From Gabonibacter massiliensis (GTDB lineage Bacteria > Bacteroidota > Bacteroidia > Bacteroidales > Marinifilaceae), in NCBI GenBank assembly GCA_001487125.1, contig LN913013.1:558001-622000 (forward strand): DNA of 64,000 nucleotides, read 5' to 3'. The position numbers and the translations under genes are program-made. This document shows positions 17,293 to 27,637 of this stretch, one piece after another. The stretch's first letter is position 1; the number at the start of each line of letters is the position of its first letter. The notes beneath the pieces are model-generated. The model was not told the DNA's origin, did no database searches, and saw only the letters and a list, made by a program, of their open reading frames with translations.

Positions 17293-19161
17293 ATGACCAA
17301 GCAACCGGATTCTATATTCTTTTCAAAATTGATGAATAGCGCTAATATGGGATGGTGGAAAGCGGATTTGGAGAGTGAAAATTATACTTGCTCTGAATAT
17401 ATTTCTGTTTTATTGGGGTTAGGGGAAGACGGCATTATCAGTTTTGAGGAATTTAATAAACGAATTGTAAACGAAGAGCAACAGCCTACAACCGTTCACT
17501 CTTTTGGTATCCAGCAAATACCTGAAGCCGTTTATCTGCTTAAAAGCATTAAAGGAAATGTTTGGTTCCGAAGCAAGGTGTGTTTTCAAGAGACGGATAA
17601 GAACGGGAAAACGATGATTTACGGTATTGCCGAAATTCAAGATGGCCCGGATATGGCATCAGCTTATCAGGTATTACAGCATAAAGAGCGGATCCTGTAT
17701 AATATTTATAAGAATTTGCCGGTCGGCATTGAGTTATACGATAAGGATGGAGTACTGATAGATCTGAATGATAAAGAGTTGGATATGTTCGGTCTGTCCC
17801 GCAAGGAGGATGCTTTGGGGATCAATATCTTCGATAATCCTATTTTTCCCGAAGAGATGAAGGAGAAGTTACGGAGAAATGAAGATGCGGATTTTACCTT
17901 CCGTTATGATTTTTCAAAAATAGGGACCTATTATAATTCGTTAAGGAAAGAAGGGACCATCGACCTGATGACGAAAGTCACGACTTTATATGATGAAAAC
18001 CGGAACCCGATCAACTATATTTTAATTAATGCGGACAGGACGGAAACCACTATCGCTTATAATAAGCTCCACGAGTTTGAAAATCTTTTCGAATTAGTGG
18101 GGGACTATTCGAAAGTCGGCTATGCCTATTATAATTTACTTACGAAAAAAGGGGATGCTCCTAAAAGCTGGTACCGGAATATCGGAGAAAAAAACGGGAC
18201 GCCTTTAAGTGAAATCGTGGGAATATACAGCCATGTTCATCCGGAGGACCGGGCTTTTATGATCGAATTTATAAATAAAGCCGGAAAAGGTATCGCTCAG
18301 GAATTCAGTCGTGAAGTACGGGTATTTCGGGAAGACGGAAGTTACACGTGGACTTATGTTAATCTTTTGCTGAAGAATTATGCTCCGGAGTGCGGCATTA
18401 TCGAACTAATATCTATTAATTACGATATTACCGAACTGAAAAAAACGGAAGAGATGCTTACCAAAGCGAGGGATAAGGCCGAAGAATCCGATCGGATGAA
18501 GTCTGCCTTCCTTGCCACGATAAGTCATGAGATCCGGACACCTTTGAACGCTATTGTAGGGTTTTCCGGCTTACTCTCCTACACGGAGGATGAAGCCGAA
18601 AAAGAGCAATACAATGCATTGATTCGCCATAATAACAATCTATTACTCGGTATCATAGATGATATTATCGATTTTTCCAAGATAGAAGCCGGTAACATGG
18701 AACTTTATCCCAATTGGTTCGACCTGTCGAGCCTGATTCAAGAGTGCATGACGGAATACGAGGAGAATGTGCCGACTGATGTGAAGCTCTTATCCCGGTA
18801 TCCCGAACGTAATTATCTGATAGAGCTCGATCAAATGCGTATCAAACAGATTTTGAACAATCTTGTCTCCAACGCATTGAAAAATACGCTGCGTGGGCAT
18901 ATCGAGATCGCTTACGAGGTTATCGATCGCGGCGTAATACTAAGTGTCAGCGATACGGGAAGAGGTATTCCTCGGGATAAAATAGACAAAATATTCGAAC
19001 GTTTTGAAAAGGTAGACCTGTTTGTACCGGGTGTAGGATTGGGACTAACCATATGCAAATCCATCGTTGAAAAGATGAATGGACATATTTTGGTAGATAC
19101 GCAGGAGGGAGTAGGCAGTACGTTTAAGGTCGAATTACCTTGTCAGATTCTTTTGGCTTAG
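17293..19161 (+). CDS. Soluble PAS-domain histidine kinase, orphan
   Basis: 622 residues from the ATG at 17293 (a TTG at 17287 is in frame but less likely). No membrane helix. PAS-like regions occupy about 1-120, 130-255 and 260-385; the last ends with the PAC-like 'GIIELISINYDITELK'. A linker coiled coil leads into HisKA with H412 in 'ATISHEIRTPLN', then HATPase_c with the N box 'QILNNLVSNALKNT', G1 'SDTGRGIP' and G2 'GVGLGLTIC'. No receiver or output domain is fused and no response regulator gene is adjacent, so its partner is elsewhere. It should sense a cytoplasmic signal. Confidence 0.92.
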   Translation: MTKQPDSIFFSKLMNSANMGWWKADLESENYTCSEYISVLLGLGEDGIISFEEFNKRIVNEEQQPTTVHSFGIQQIPEAVYLLKSIKGNVWFRSKVCFQETDKNGKTMIYGIAEIQDGPDMASAYQVLQHKERILYNIYKNLPVGIELYDKDGVLIDLNDKELDMFGLSRKEDALGINIFDNPIFPEEMKEKLRRNEDADFTFRYDFSKIGTYYNSLRKEGTIDLMTKVTTLYDENRNPINYILINADRTETTIAYNKLHEFENLFELVGDYSKVGYAYYNLLTKKGDAPKSWYRNIGEKNGTPLSEIVGIYSHVHPEDRAFMIEFINKAGKGIAQEFSREVRVFREDGSYTWTYVNLLLKNYAPECGIIELISINYDITELKKTEEMLTKARDKAEESDRMKSAFLATISHEIRTPLNAIVGFSGLLSYTEDEAEKEQYNALIRHNNNLLLGIIDDIIDFSKIEAGNMELYPNWFDLSSLIQECMTEYEENVPTDVKLLSRYPERNYLIELDQMRIKQILNNLVSNALKNTLRGHIEIAYEVIDRGVILSVSDTGRGIPRDKIDKIFERFEKVDLFVPGVGLGLTICKSIVEKMNGHILVDTQEGVGSTFKVELPCQILLA

Positions 19162-19412
19162 TAAAAAAAGAAATCACGGTAGATTTCCCCTCTGACAAAA
19201 AGGATTCTTCGGTATTTGGAGCAGGTTATTGAATCGTAATTAGACGGCAGTAAAAGGTCTCGATAACAATCTTTTCCTATTCACGTTGTCAGATAGGGCG
19301 GATATACGAATCGTTTTTAGTTCTATTGCCGTCAATCGTGTAAAGATAGAGGTCAGAATGCCCGGATTCTGTTTCCCGGATCAGTTTTATATTGAGAAGG
19401 AGAAAAAGATAT

Positions 19413-20129
19413 CTATTTTTTCTTTTCCGGATAGTAGCGGGAAATTACTTCCGAAGCTTTCGAGTAACCTAAGTGTTGTGATACTTCCAGATCCTGTAAA
19501 GCCTCGTTGTAATTATCTACCCGCAGTTTGGAAATGGCACGGTAATAATATGCTTTGGCATTGGAAGGATCTATTTGGATAGATCGGGAGTAGTTTTCGA
19601 TGGCGTCGCTTAACCGATCTTTTTGATGATAGATAACGCCTTTGTTAAAATAAATGGCACTCGATTGCAATCCCAGGGAGAGAGCTTTATCATAATCGAC
19701 AAGAGCCCCGTCCAGGTCTTTCATTTTAAAGCGGACAATTCCCCGGTAATGGTATGCGTTCGCGAGATCGGGTTTTAAATTAATCGCTTGGCTGTAATCA
19801 CGGATGGCTTCTGTGCCTTTTCCGAGGTTCTCGTGTATAATTCCCCGGTTATAGAATGCAAGAGCATTCGTGGGATCATTGGCAATCACGTAATTCATAT
19901 CTTCCAACGCTTTCCCGGGCTGTTTCAGGTTAGCCTGAACAATGGCCCTGTTGTAATAAGCCGGCAAAAAATCGGGCGCAAGCGATATAGCGTTGTTAAA
20001 TTCTTCCAATGCTTTTTCGTATAGATTACGGTTGATGTAATCCATGCCCCGTTTGTTATTTTCCTGCGCCTGATAACGATCACAGGATACAAAGCATAAT
20101 ACGAGAATAACCCAAAGCGTATATCGCAT
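19413..20129 (-). CDS. TPR-repeat lipoprotein
   Basis: 238 residues from the ATG at 20129. A GTG further out at 20150 lies next to a -7 box (20153-20160), so it would be at or before the transcript start. The signal peptide ends at the lipobox FVSC (Cys16). Six or so TPR units follow, many with 'A.YNRGI', 'AYHYRGI' and 'AYYYRAI' helix-A signatures. It is probably anchored in the periplasm or outer membrane as a scaffold. Intergenic DNA 19162-19412 downstream contains no convincing gene or hairpin. Confidence 0.85.
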   Translation of the reverse strand: MRYTLWVILVLCFVSCDRYQAQENNKRGMDYINRNLYEKALEEFNNAISLAPDFLPAYYNRAIVQANLKQPGKALEDMNYVIANDPTNALAFYNRGIIHENLGKGTEAIRDYSQAINLKPDLANAYHYRGIVRFKMKDLDGALVDYDKALSLGLQSSAIYFNKGVIYHQKDRLSDAIENYSRSIQIDPSNAKAYYYRAISKLRVDNYNEALQDLEVSQHLGYSKASEVISRYYPEKKK

Positions 20130-20152
20130 ATCCGTCTTTTTAATATTCACTT

Positions 20153-20160
20153 CAAAGTTA
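20153..20160 (-). promoter_or_regulatory. -7 box of the TPR lipoprotein gene
   Basis: TAACTTTG on the minus strand matches TAnnTTTG, 23 bases before the ATG at 20129. It excludes the GTG at 20150 as the start. Confidence 0.5.
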
Positions 20161-20187
20161 ATGATTTGATACGGAAAAATAAATATT

Positions 20188-22026
20188 TCATCGGCTTTTA
20201 TTCGAATAGAGGCGTTTTAAAAGGTCAGGACGACGTATTTTATTCAAGAGATTAGCGATCTCGTTCCGAAATTCTTTTTTATACCAGAAGAAAAAAATAT
20301 TCTGTTGTTTCTTCTCTTTTTCACTCTTGGCAGATTTAATTTCACGCGTGGAATAGGGATGAATTCCGGAATAGTAGATATCCGTGGCCAATGTCATGGG
20401 TGTCGGCGTAAAGTCTTGAACCTGTTCTAAGTGAAAATTCAATTCCTTAGTCAAGATGGCTAATTCCGCCATGTCTTCCAGCCTGCAGCCCGGGTGGGAT
20501 GAGATGAAATAAGGAATTAGCTGCTGGTTGAGATGTTCTCGCTTATTTATGGCGTTGAAACGATGGGTAAGTTCTCGAAAAAGCTGAAACGAAGGTTTCC
20601 GCATCAAATGCAGGACTTCATCGGAGGAGTGTTCCGGAGCCACCTTTAACCTTCCGGAAACATGATACTTGATGACGGTTTCAAGATAATCTCGATTTAC
20701 GTTGTCTACCTCCTTATTGCCCGTGCGATGCATTGCTAAGTCGTAACGAATACCGGAACCGATAAAAGCGTGTTTCACGCGGGGGTGCTTTCGGACATGA
20801 CCGTACAACTCCAACAAGGAGGAGTGGTCGGTATCGAGGTTTTTACATACGGTAGGAAAAAGACAGGAGGGGCGTTTACAACGTTCGCAAAGACTCTTAT
20901 CTTTTCCTCTCATCGCGTACATGTTAGCCGAAGGACCTCCCATATCTGAAATAGTTCCTTTAAAGTCCGGCATCTCGCATATTCGCTCGACTTCCCGCAG
21001 GATAGAGGTTTTCGAACGGGAAGATATGAATTTGCCCTGATGGGCGGAAATCGTGCAAAAAGCACATCCCCCGAAACATCCCCTGTGCATGGTTATGGAG
21101 TGCCGTATCATATTATAAGCACTGATCTCTTTGCCTTTGTATTTCGGATGGGGCAAACGGGTAAACGGCAAATCGTATATCGCATCGAGTTCATCCGTGG
21201 TCAATGGAGGATAAGGAGGGTTGACGATCACTTGTTGTTCTCCGACAGGCTGTATCAGTCGTGCCGCGTGGATACTATTGGATTCTTCCTCGATGTGGCG
21301 GAAATTTACGGCAAATAATCGTTTGCTTTGCAAACACTCTTCGTGAGAGTGCAACGTGATACTCTCCCATTTTTTGTTTGTAGCGTATTTTTCATTTTTC
21401 CCCCGGATAACCGCAGTCTGTGGAATATTGGTAAGATTGGCAAAAGGAACTCCCCGGCGTAACATCCGACAAATTTCCATCATCGGTTTTTCGCCCATAC
21501 CGTATACGAGCATATCCGCGTGACTCTCCCAAAGGATAGGGGGCTTTAGCATGTCTTTCCAATAATCGTAATGAGTGAAACGGCGTAGAGAGGCTTCTAT
21601 TCCCCCGATAATAACAGGAGTATCGGGGTACAACTCTTTCAGAATCCGGGTGTAGACGATGGTCGGCATGTCGGGACGGGCTCCGCTGTGTCCTCCGGGG
21701 GTATAGGCATCGTCAGAGCGTTTTCTACGGGCTGCCGTGTAATGGTTAACCATGGAATCCATGCTTCCGGGACTGATCCCGAAAAAAAGATCGGGTTTTC
21801 CCAATTTTTTAAAATCCCTTAAATCGTCTTGCCAATTGGGTTGCGGAACGATAGCCACGTTTAAACCCATGGATTCAAGTACCCTTCCGATAACGGCAGC
21901 ACCGAATGAGGGGTGATCCACATAGGCATCTCCGGAGAAAAGAATGACATCAATACTTTTCCATCCCCGTTGTTCTACTTCCTTTCGGGTCGTTGGCAAC
22001 CACCTGAATTCTCTTTCCATTCCCAT
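20188..22026 (-). CDS. ygiQ: YgiQ family radical SAM protein
   Basis: 612 residues from the ATG at 22026; an in-frame TTG at 22047 falls inside the -7 box and is rejected. The N-terminal UPF0313 domain carries 'DVILFSGDAYVDHPSFG', then the radical SAM cluster motif CxxxCxxC in 'HRGCFGGCAFC' near residues 325-332, and the C-terminal DUF3362-like extension with 'FTPTPMTLATDIYYSG'. The reaction is unknown in the family. Divergent from rimO, another radical SAM gene, with back-to-back promoters. Confidence 0.93.
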   Translation of the reverse strand: MGMEREFRWLPTTRKEVEQRGWKSIDVILFSGDAYVDHPSFGAAVIGRVLESMGLNVAIVPQPNWQDDLRDFKKLGKPDLFFGISPGSMDSMVNHYTAARRKRSDDAYTPGGHSGARPDMPTIVYTRILKELYPDTPVIIGGIEASLRRFTHYDYWKDMLKPPILWESHADMLVYGMGEKPMMEICRMLRRGVPFANLTNIPQTAVIRGKNEKYATNKKWESITLHSHEECLQSKRLFAVNFRHIEEESNSIHAARLIQPVGEQQVIVNPPYPPLTTDELDAIYDLPFTRLPHPKYKGKEISAYNMIRHSITMHRGCFGGCAFCTISAHQGKFISSRSKTSILREVERICEMPDFKGTISDMGGPSANMYAMRGKDKSLCERCKRPSCLFPTVCKNLDTDHSSLLELYGHVRKHPRVKHAFIGSGIRYDLAMHRTGNKEVDNVNRDYLETVIKYHVSGRLKVAPEHSSDEVLHLMRKPSFQLFRELTHRFNAINKREHLNQQLIPYFISSHPGCRLEDMAELAILTKELNFHLEQVQDFTPTPMTLATDIYYSGIHPYSTREIKSAKSEKEKKQQNIFFFWYKKEFRNEIANLLNKIRRPDLLKRLYSNKSR

Positions 22027-22044
22027 GTTTTTTATATAATTGTG

Positions 22045-22052
22045 CAAAGATA
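22045..22052 (-). promoter_or_regulatory. -7 box of ygiQ
   Basis: TATCTTTG on the minus strand, 19 bases before the ATG at 22026. It overlaps the alternative TTG start and so settles the start codon. Confidence 0.55.
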
Positions 22053-22074
22053 TGAAAGATAATTCCTATTTTAC

Positions 22075-22082
22075 TACCTTTG
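22075..22082 (+). promoter_or_regulatory. -7 box of rimO
   Basis: TACCTTTG matches TAnnTTTG, 18 bases before the ATG at 22101. An in-frame TTG at 22080 lies inside the box and is not a start. Confidence 0.55.
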
Positions 22083-22100
22083 TGCCCAAATTTGGAACGA

Positions 22101-23396
22101 ATGAAAAAAGTGAATATTATCAGCCTGGGGTGTTCGAAAAACTTGGTGGATACCGAGTTATTGATGAAGCAACTGGAGACCTCCGGGTATAGCGTAGAGG
22201 TTGATGGCGATCATTCGGAGGCAGAGATCGTAGTTATCAATACTTGCGGCTTCATCGGAGATGCGAAAGAGGAGTCGGTCAATACGATATTGGAGCAGAT
22301 AGAACGGAAAAAAGAAGGTGTTATCGAACGGGTATACGTGATGGGGTGTTTGTCACAACGCTATCATGCCGAACTGGCCCATGAAATTCCGGAAGTAGAC
22401 GGTTATTTCGGGAAATTCGATTGGAAAGGAGTTCTAACGGCATTGGGAAAGGATTTCGACGAAGGGATAAAAAACGAAAGACATTTGACAACCCCGAAAC
22501 ATTATGCTTACCTGAAGATCTCGGAAGGGTGTAATCGGGGATGTTCCTATTGCGCCATTCCCATTATGACGGGCGAATACAAGTCGAGGGATTTCGAGGA
22601 GATCGTGGAGGAAGCCGGACTCTTGGCCCGGCAAGGAGTGAAAGAGATTTTAGTGTTGGCACAGGATATAACTTATTACGGAATCGATAAATACGGTAAG
22701 AACCGTTTGGCCGAATTAGTCGATCGTTTGTCGGGTATACCGGGAATAGAATGGATCAAGCTGCATTATGCCTATCCGGCGGGATTTCCCATGGAGTTGT
22801 TACCGGTCATGCGGGAGCGGAAAAATGTATGCGCTTACTTGGACATTGCTTTGCAACATTGTAGCGATCACATGTTGAAATTGATGCGAAGGGGGGTGAC
22901 GAAACAACAGACCAGGGATCTCATAGCCCGCATCAGAAGAGAGGTTCCGGGGATATTTATTCGTACGACACTAATGACGGGACATCCGGGAGAGACGGAA
23001 GAGGATTTTAGAGAGTTGCTTGAATTTGTGGAAGAGATGCGGTTCGAGCGTTTGGGGGTATTTCCCTATTCTCATGAAGAGGATACCTACTGCGATAAAC
23101 ATTACCGGGATGATGTTCCCGAAGATATAAAACGCGGGAGGGCGGAGGAGATCATGGAGAGGCAAAGAAGGATATCGGCCGAATTGAATACCCGTTTGAT
23201 CGGTCAAAAATTGAACGTATTGATCGATCGGGTTGAAGATGAATTTTACGTGGGGCGTTCCGAACACGATTCTCCCGAGGTGGACCCGGAAATCTTTGTC
23301 ACAAGTGATAAAAAACTTTACCCCGGTCGTTTTTACGAGGTAATTGTTACAGGTGCGGATGACTATGATTTATATGCCGAAATGAAGATAATTTAA
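22101..23396 (+). CDS. rimO: Ribosomal protein S12 methylthiotransferase
   Basis: Radical SAM enzyme that adds a methylthio group to the conserved aspartate of ribosomal protein S12. 431 residues from the ATG at 22101. The UPF0004 domain has Cys11, Cys49 and Cys83 for one 4Fe-4S cluster; the radical SAM cluster is Cys144, Cys148 and Cys151 in CNRGCSYC. A TRAM domain closes the protein (about 365-431). The 'SLGCSKNLVDTE' start and the AIPIMTGEYKSR context mark RimO rather than MiaB. Confidence 0.96.
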   Translation: MKKVNIISLGCSKNLVDTELLMKQLETSGYSVEVDGDHSEAEIVVINTCGFIGDAKEESVNTILEQIERKKEGVIERVYVMGCLSQRYHAELAHEIPEVDGYFGKFDWKGVLTALGKDFDEGIKNERHLTTPKHYAYLKISEGCNRGCSYCAIPIMTGEYKSRDFEEIVEEAGLLARQGVKEILVLAQDITYYGIDKYGKNRLAELVDRLSGIPGIEWIKLHYAYPAGFPMELLPVMRERKNVCAYLDIALQHCSDHMLKLMRRGVTKQQTRDLIARIRREVPGIFIRTTLMTGHPGETEEDFRELLEFVEEMRFERLGVFPYSHEEDTYCDKHYRDDVPEDIKRGRAEEIMERQRRISAELNTRLIGQKLNVLIDRVEDEFYVGRSEHDSPEVDPEIFVTSDKKLYPGRFYEVIVTGADDYDLYAEMKII

Positions 23397-23444
23397 AAAA
23401 AACAGAAAAGAGATAGATATTTTCAGTTATTTATGTTTACTTTT

Positions 23445-23480
23445 ACTCATCAGGTTCGTTTACTGCTTGATGAGTTTTTT
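23445..23480 (+). terminator. Terminator of rimO
   Basis: 8-bp arms at 23445-23452 and 23468-23475 with a 15-base loop and six T at 23475-23480, 48 bases past the rimO stop. Confidence 0.6.
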
Positions 23481-23512
23481 GTATTTAATATTAACTGCCA
23501 AATATAAGAACT

Positions 23513-25696
23513 ATGTTAAACGATCTATTCTGGATAGTACCTGTTTGTGCTATTATCGCGCTGCTTTTCGCAAGAATCTTTTTTAGTCATATGATGAAAG
23601 AATCCGAAGGTACGGATACGATGAAACGTATTGCAGGACACGTGCGTAAAGGAGCTATGGCTTATTTAAGTCAACAATATAAAGTAGTCGGTGTTGTATT
23701 CGTAGTATTGTGTATCCTTTTTGCCTGGATGGCGTATGGACCCGGTTTGCAAAACGAATGGGTGTGGTTCGCCTTTTTGACTGGTGGTTTTTTCTCGGGG
23801 TTAGCCGGGTATATAGGCATGAAAACAGCTACCTATGCGTCTGCCCGTACGGCTAATGCGGCACGCAGGAATTTAAACGACGGATTGAAAATAGCATTTC
23901 GTTCAGGAGCCGTGATGGGATTGGTAGTTGTCGGATTGGCTCTGTTGGATATCTCGTTGTGGTGGCTTTTATTGGATTATTTCGTTGAAGAACCGACGAC
24001 ATCAGAAAAGGCGATCGTGATTACGACGACCATGCTCACTTTCGGCATGGGAGCTTCGACTCAAGCTCTTTTCGCGAGAGTGGGAGGGGGTATTTTTACC
24101 AAGGCTGCCGATGTCGGAGCGGATCTGGTGGGAAAGGTAGAGGCCGGTATACCGGAAGATGATCCTCGAAATCCGGCGACAATAGCCGATAACGTGGGGG
24201 ATAACGTGGGGGATGTCGCTGGTATGGGAGCCGATTTGTATGAATCCTATTGCGGTTCTATCCTGGCAACGGCAGCATTGGGGGCCGCAGCCTATCGGTT
24301 GGATCCCGATATACAGTTCAATGCTATTTTGGCCCCGATGTTGATAGCCGCTTTCGGAGTCGTACTTTCGTTATTGGGTATATTTATGGTAAAAACGAAA
24401 GAAGGAGCTTCACAACAACAACTTCTGAGGGCCTTGGACCGGGGTATTAATATCAGTTCCGTTTTAATTATAGCCTCCAGTTTTTTAGTTTTTCATTTGT
24501 TGGGTTTAAGTTACTGGATATGCGGTTCCGTCATCGTGGGACTACTCACGGGGATCGTCATCGGAAAGGCAACCGAGTATTACACGTCACATGCTTATAA
24601 ACCGACACAGGATATAGCTAAAAGTTCAGAAACAGGACCTGCCACGGTGATAATCAAGGGTATCGGAACAGGTATGATCTCTACATCGATTCCTGTACTC
24701 GCTATCGTTGCGGGTATTATTCTCTCTTTCCTTTTTGCTTCGGAATTTGATTTTTCAAACGTATCGGTAGGCCTGTACGGTATAGGCATTGCAGCCGTCG
24801 GAATGCTTTCTACTTTAGGAATCACGCTGGCGACCGATGCATACGGTCCTATTGCGGACAATGCGGGGGGAAATGCCGAAATGAGCAATCTGGGAAAGGA
24901 GGTACGTCATCGTACGGATGCTTTAGATGCTTTGGGAAATACGACGGCCGCCACGGGAAAAGGGTTTGCGATCGGTTCTGCCGCTCTTACCGGATTAGCT
25001 TTGATCGCCTCATATCTCGAAGAGATTAAAATCGGATTGCTCCGTATGGGAGAAGAGATATTGACTATCGGTAGCGAGACCGTTAAAACGGCTGATGCTT
25101 CTTTGACGGATTTCATGTATTATTACGATGTGACATTGATGAATCCGAAGGTGTTGGCAGGTATATTTATCGGAGCTATGATGGCTTTCTTATTCTGCGG
25201 GTTAACCATGAATGCCGTGGGGAGAGCGGCCCAAAAGATGGTAAACGAAGTCCGCCGTCAATTCAGGGAAATCAAAGGAATCATGACGGGAGAGGGAGAG
25301 CCTGATTACGCCAAGTGCGTCGAGATATCCACGAAAGGAGCTCAACAAGAAATGATTTTTCCTTCCTTGTTAGCCATCATTGTTCCGGTTGTTATGGGAT
25401 TGATCTTCGGTGTCGCGGGAGTCATCGGCCTCTTGGCGGGTGGATTGGGAGCCGGGTTCGTATTGGCGATCTTTATGGCCAACTCGGGAGGGGCTTGGGA
25501 TAATGCCAAAAAGTTTATAGAAGAAGGAAATTTAGGGGGCAAAGGATCCGACAATCACAAGGCGACGGTCATCGGTGATACGGTAGGAGACCCGTTCAAA
25601 GATACTTCCGGTCCGAGTTTGAATATTTTGATCAAGCTGATGAGTATGGTCGCTATCGTGATGGCAGGCGTTACCTGTGCTTTCAGTTTGCTATGA
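23513..25696 (+). CDS. hppA: Membrane-bound ion-translocating pyrophosphatase, K+-dependent type
   Basis: Hydrolyses pyrophosphate and pumps cations out of the cytoplasm. 727 residues, about 16 helices. The substrate motif DVGADLVGK begins at Asp200, and '[20 protein letters not shown]' runs from about 215 to 234. The GNTTAA motif at 475-480, with Ala where K+-independent enzymes have Lys, marks the K+-dependent subfamily; members from Bacteroides include enzymes that pump Na+ or both Na+ and H+. Which ion moves here is not proved. It would recover energy from pyrophosphate released in biosynthesis. Single gene, followed by a bidirectional terminator. Confidence 0.95.
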   Translation: MLNDLFWIVPVCAIIALLFARIFFSHMMKESEGTDTMKRIAGHVRKGAMAYLSQQYKVVGVVFVVLCILFAWMAYGPGLQNEWVWFAFLTGGFFSGLAGYIGMKTATYASARTANAARRNLNDGLKIAFRSGAVMGLVVVGLALLDISLWWLLLDYFVEEPTTSEKAIVITTTMLTFGMGASTQALFARVGGGIFTKAADVGADLVGKVEAGIPEDDPRNPATIADNVGDNVGDVAGMGADLYESYCGSILATAALGAAAYRLDPDIQFNAILAPMLIAAFGVVLSLLGIFMVKTKEGASQQQLLRALDRGINISSVLIIASSFLVFHLLGLSYWICGSVIVGLLTGIVIGKATEYYTSHAYKPTQDIAKSSETGPATVIIKGIGTGMISTSIPVLAIVAGIILSFLFASEFDFSNVSVGLYGIGIAAVGMLSTLGITLATDAYGPIADNAGGNAEMSNLGKEVRHRTDALDALGNTTAATGKGFAIGSAALTGLALIASYLEEIKIGLLRMGEEILTIGSETVKTADASLTDFMYYYDVTLMNPKVLAGIFIGAMMAFLFCGLTMNAVGRAAQKMVNEVRRQFREIKGIMTGEGEPDYAKCVEISTKGAQQEMIFPSLLAIIVPVVMGLIFGVAGVIGLLAGGLGAGFVLAIFMANSGGAWDNAKKFIEEGNLGGKGSDNHKATVIGDTVGDPFKDTSGPSLNILIKLMSMVAIVMAGVTCAFSLL

Positions 25697-25713
25697 AACG
25701 GGTGGGATGAAAC

Positions 25714-25750
25714 AAAAAAATCCACGATGATATTCATCGTGGATTTTTTA
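25714..25750. terminator. Bidirectional terminator between hppA and ftcD
   Basis: 10-bp GC-containing arms at 25721-25730 and 25734-25743 with a 3-base loop, flanked by A-run 25714-25720 and T-run 25744-25749. It serves both convergent genes. Confidence 0.9.
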
Positions 25751-25763
25751 TATCGATTCTATA

Positions 25764-27464
25764 TTATATTTTAGAATTGACGATCTCTAAGATCTCCGTT
25801 TCCATTTGTTTTGCCATCTCGACCACTTTTTCTCCTCGGCTGATGATGTCGTTTGCGTACGCTTTGTCGTCTAATCCCGCGGCGTTTATTTTCACGTTTA
25901 AAAATGCGCCGATTACTCCGGAGCGGGCGGCCAAAGCACCTACTCCAGCATCGGTTACCGAATTCGGGTTTCCGATTTCAGCCATGGCTTTCACCACTTC
26001 CATACATTCGTAACATAACATCATCGTTTTGAAAGGCACTTCCGTGGCAAACCGGGTTGCATCCTGAATCGCCCGATGACGGGCTGCTTTTTCTTCTTCG
26101 CTCTTCTTGGGTAGGCCGAATGCATCCATAATACGATTGAATGCGTTAGTATCCTCGTCAACCATTTTGATTAATTCCACCTGATACGCTTTTCCCCTTT
26201 CTGCCCAATTGCTAAATTCTTCCCAACGATCGTCCCAACCCCGTTTATGAGAGGAGAGGTTTGCTACCATCGTGGCCAAGGAGGAGCCCAAGGCTCCCAT
26301 ATAAGCGGAAATCGAACCGCCCCCGGGAGCGGGAGATTCCGAAGCCGTTTCATCGGCAAATTCGGCTAATGTCATATCCACCAAATGCTTCTTGCCGTTA
26401 TTCATTTCGTCTTCTAATATGTACTCGATGATTTTTTTCCGCGGTTCAAAAGGATAAAGTTCGTCTAATCCCAAAGATTTGACAGCGATCTTTATCAATT
26501 CTTTATCCGAAACACCGGTAGAACGTTGTTGTTTCCGTAAGAAATAGCGTCCGGCATCCAGCATGGCCTTTAATGGAATAACACCGACTAATTCGGAACC
26601 GGTTACTCTTACTCCCCGATCATTGGCCTTACGACAAACTTCGTCGAACGCCTCGTGTACGGAGGTTACCGATATATCTGTCAAGTTCATGGAGATCTGG
26701 GCAATACCGTATTCTTCTATAAACCAACCGATCGCTTTGACCGATTTCAACGTTCCGGGAATCATAACGGGTTTCCCTTTTTCGTCCAGCACTTTTTTCC
26801 CCGTGATGGGATTTCCTTCCCGTTTAACCCGCCCGCGTTCACGTACGTCGAAGGCTATGGAGTTTGCCCGACGGGTAGAAGTGGTGTTCAGATTGACATT
26901 GTAAGCCACCAGGAAGTTTCGGGCTCCTACGGCCGTGGCCCCGGTTTTGGCTGTCCATTCGTTTAATTCCCGGGGACCGAAATCGGGATGCCATTGCTCA
27001 CTGCTCAATCGTTCTCCCAATGCTTCGTATTCTCCAGCCCGGCAGGTTGCCAAATTCTTTCTTTCCGGCACGAAGGCTGCATTTTCGTAACAATACACGG
27101 GTATATTCAATTCTTCTCCGATACGTTTTGCCAATTTACGAGCATATTCGACCGTCTCTTCCATGGTAATATTAGCTACCGGAACCAACGGACAAACATC
27201 CGTGGCACCGAAACGGGGATGTGCTCCTTTGTGTTTCTTCATATCGATAAGTTCGGAGGCTTTCTTTACGGCACGAAAAGCAGCTTCGCAAACTTCTTCA
27301 GGAGTACCGACCAAGGTGACAACCGTACGGTTGGTCGCTTTTCCCGGGTCTACGTCAATGAGGCTGACTCCTTCCACAGCTTTAATCTCTGCTGTAATCT
27401 GATCGATAATATGCATATCGTTTCCCTCGCTGAAATTGGGAACGCATTCAATTAGTTTTTTCAT
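25764..27464 (-). CDS. ftcD: Fused glutamate formimidoyltransferase / formimidoyl-THF cyclodeaminase
   Basis: 566 residues joining two activities. Residues 1-~300 are the formiminotransferase ('ECVPNFSEG' at 5-13, 'IDVDPGKATNRTVVT'); after a linker, ~360-566 are the cyclodeaminase (FTCD_C), with 'ADETASESPAPGGGSISA' near 370-390. The pair moves the formimino group from formiminoglutamate to THF and releases ammonia, giving 5,10-methenyl-THF, as in animal FTCD; many bacteria have two genes. It lies 173 bases downstream of hutI, the previous pathway step, in the same direction. hutH and hutU are not in the window. Confidence 0.95.
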   Translation of the reverse strand: MKKLIECVPNFSEGNDMHIIDQITAEIKAVEGVSLIDVDPGKATNRTVVTLVGTPEEVCEAAFRAVKKASELIDMKKHKGAHPRFGATDVCPLVPVANITMEETVEYARKLAKRIGEELNIPVYCYENAAFVPERKNLATCRAGEYEALGERLSSEQWHPDFGPRELNEWTAKTGATAVGARNFLVAYNVNLNTTSTRRANSIAFDVRERGRVKREGNPITGKKVLDEKGKPVMIPGTLKSVKAIGWFIEEYGIAQISMNLTDISVTSVHEAFDEVCRKANDRGVRVTGSELVGVIPLKAMLDAGRYFLRKQQRSTGVSDKELIKIAVKSLGLDELYPFEPRKKIIEYILEDEMNNGKKHLVDMTLAEFADETASESPAPGGGSISAYMGALGSSLATMVANLSSHKRGWDDRWEEFSNWAERGKAYQVELIKMVDEDTNAFNRIMDAFGLPKKSEEEKAARHRAIQDATRFATEVPFKTMMLCYECMEVVKAMAEIGNPNSVTDAGVGALAARSGVIGAFLNVKINAAGLDDKAYANDIISRGEKVVEMAKQMETEILEIVNSKI

Positions 27465-27637
27465 ATTCTATTGCGATATTGTTATAACAACTGATGTTTA
27501 TTCTGTCTCTAACACTCTAATCTATTCAAAGAAAGCTTACAATTTGTAATCCGAGAATGCCAATGGGCTACGGATAACGGATCCGATAGGCTTTGCGAAT
27601 CCATACTTTTTTATAATGTGAATAAGGCATACCGTTA

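Noticed and set aside
19286-19582. 98-residue plus-strand ORF
   Set aside because: It overlaps the end of the TPR lipoprotein gene on the other strand, has no promoter and shows no domain.
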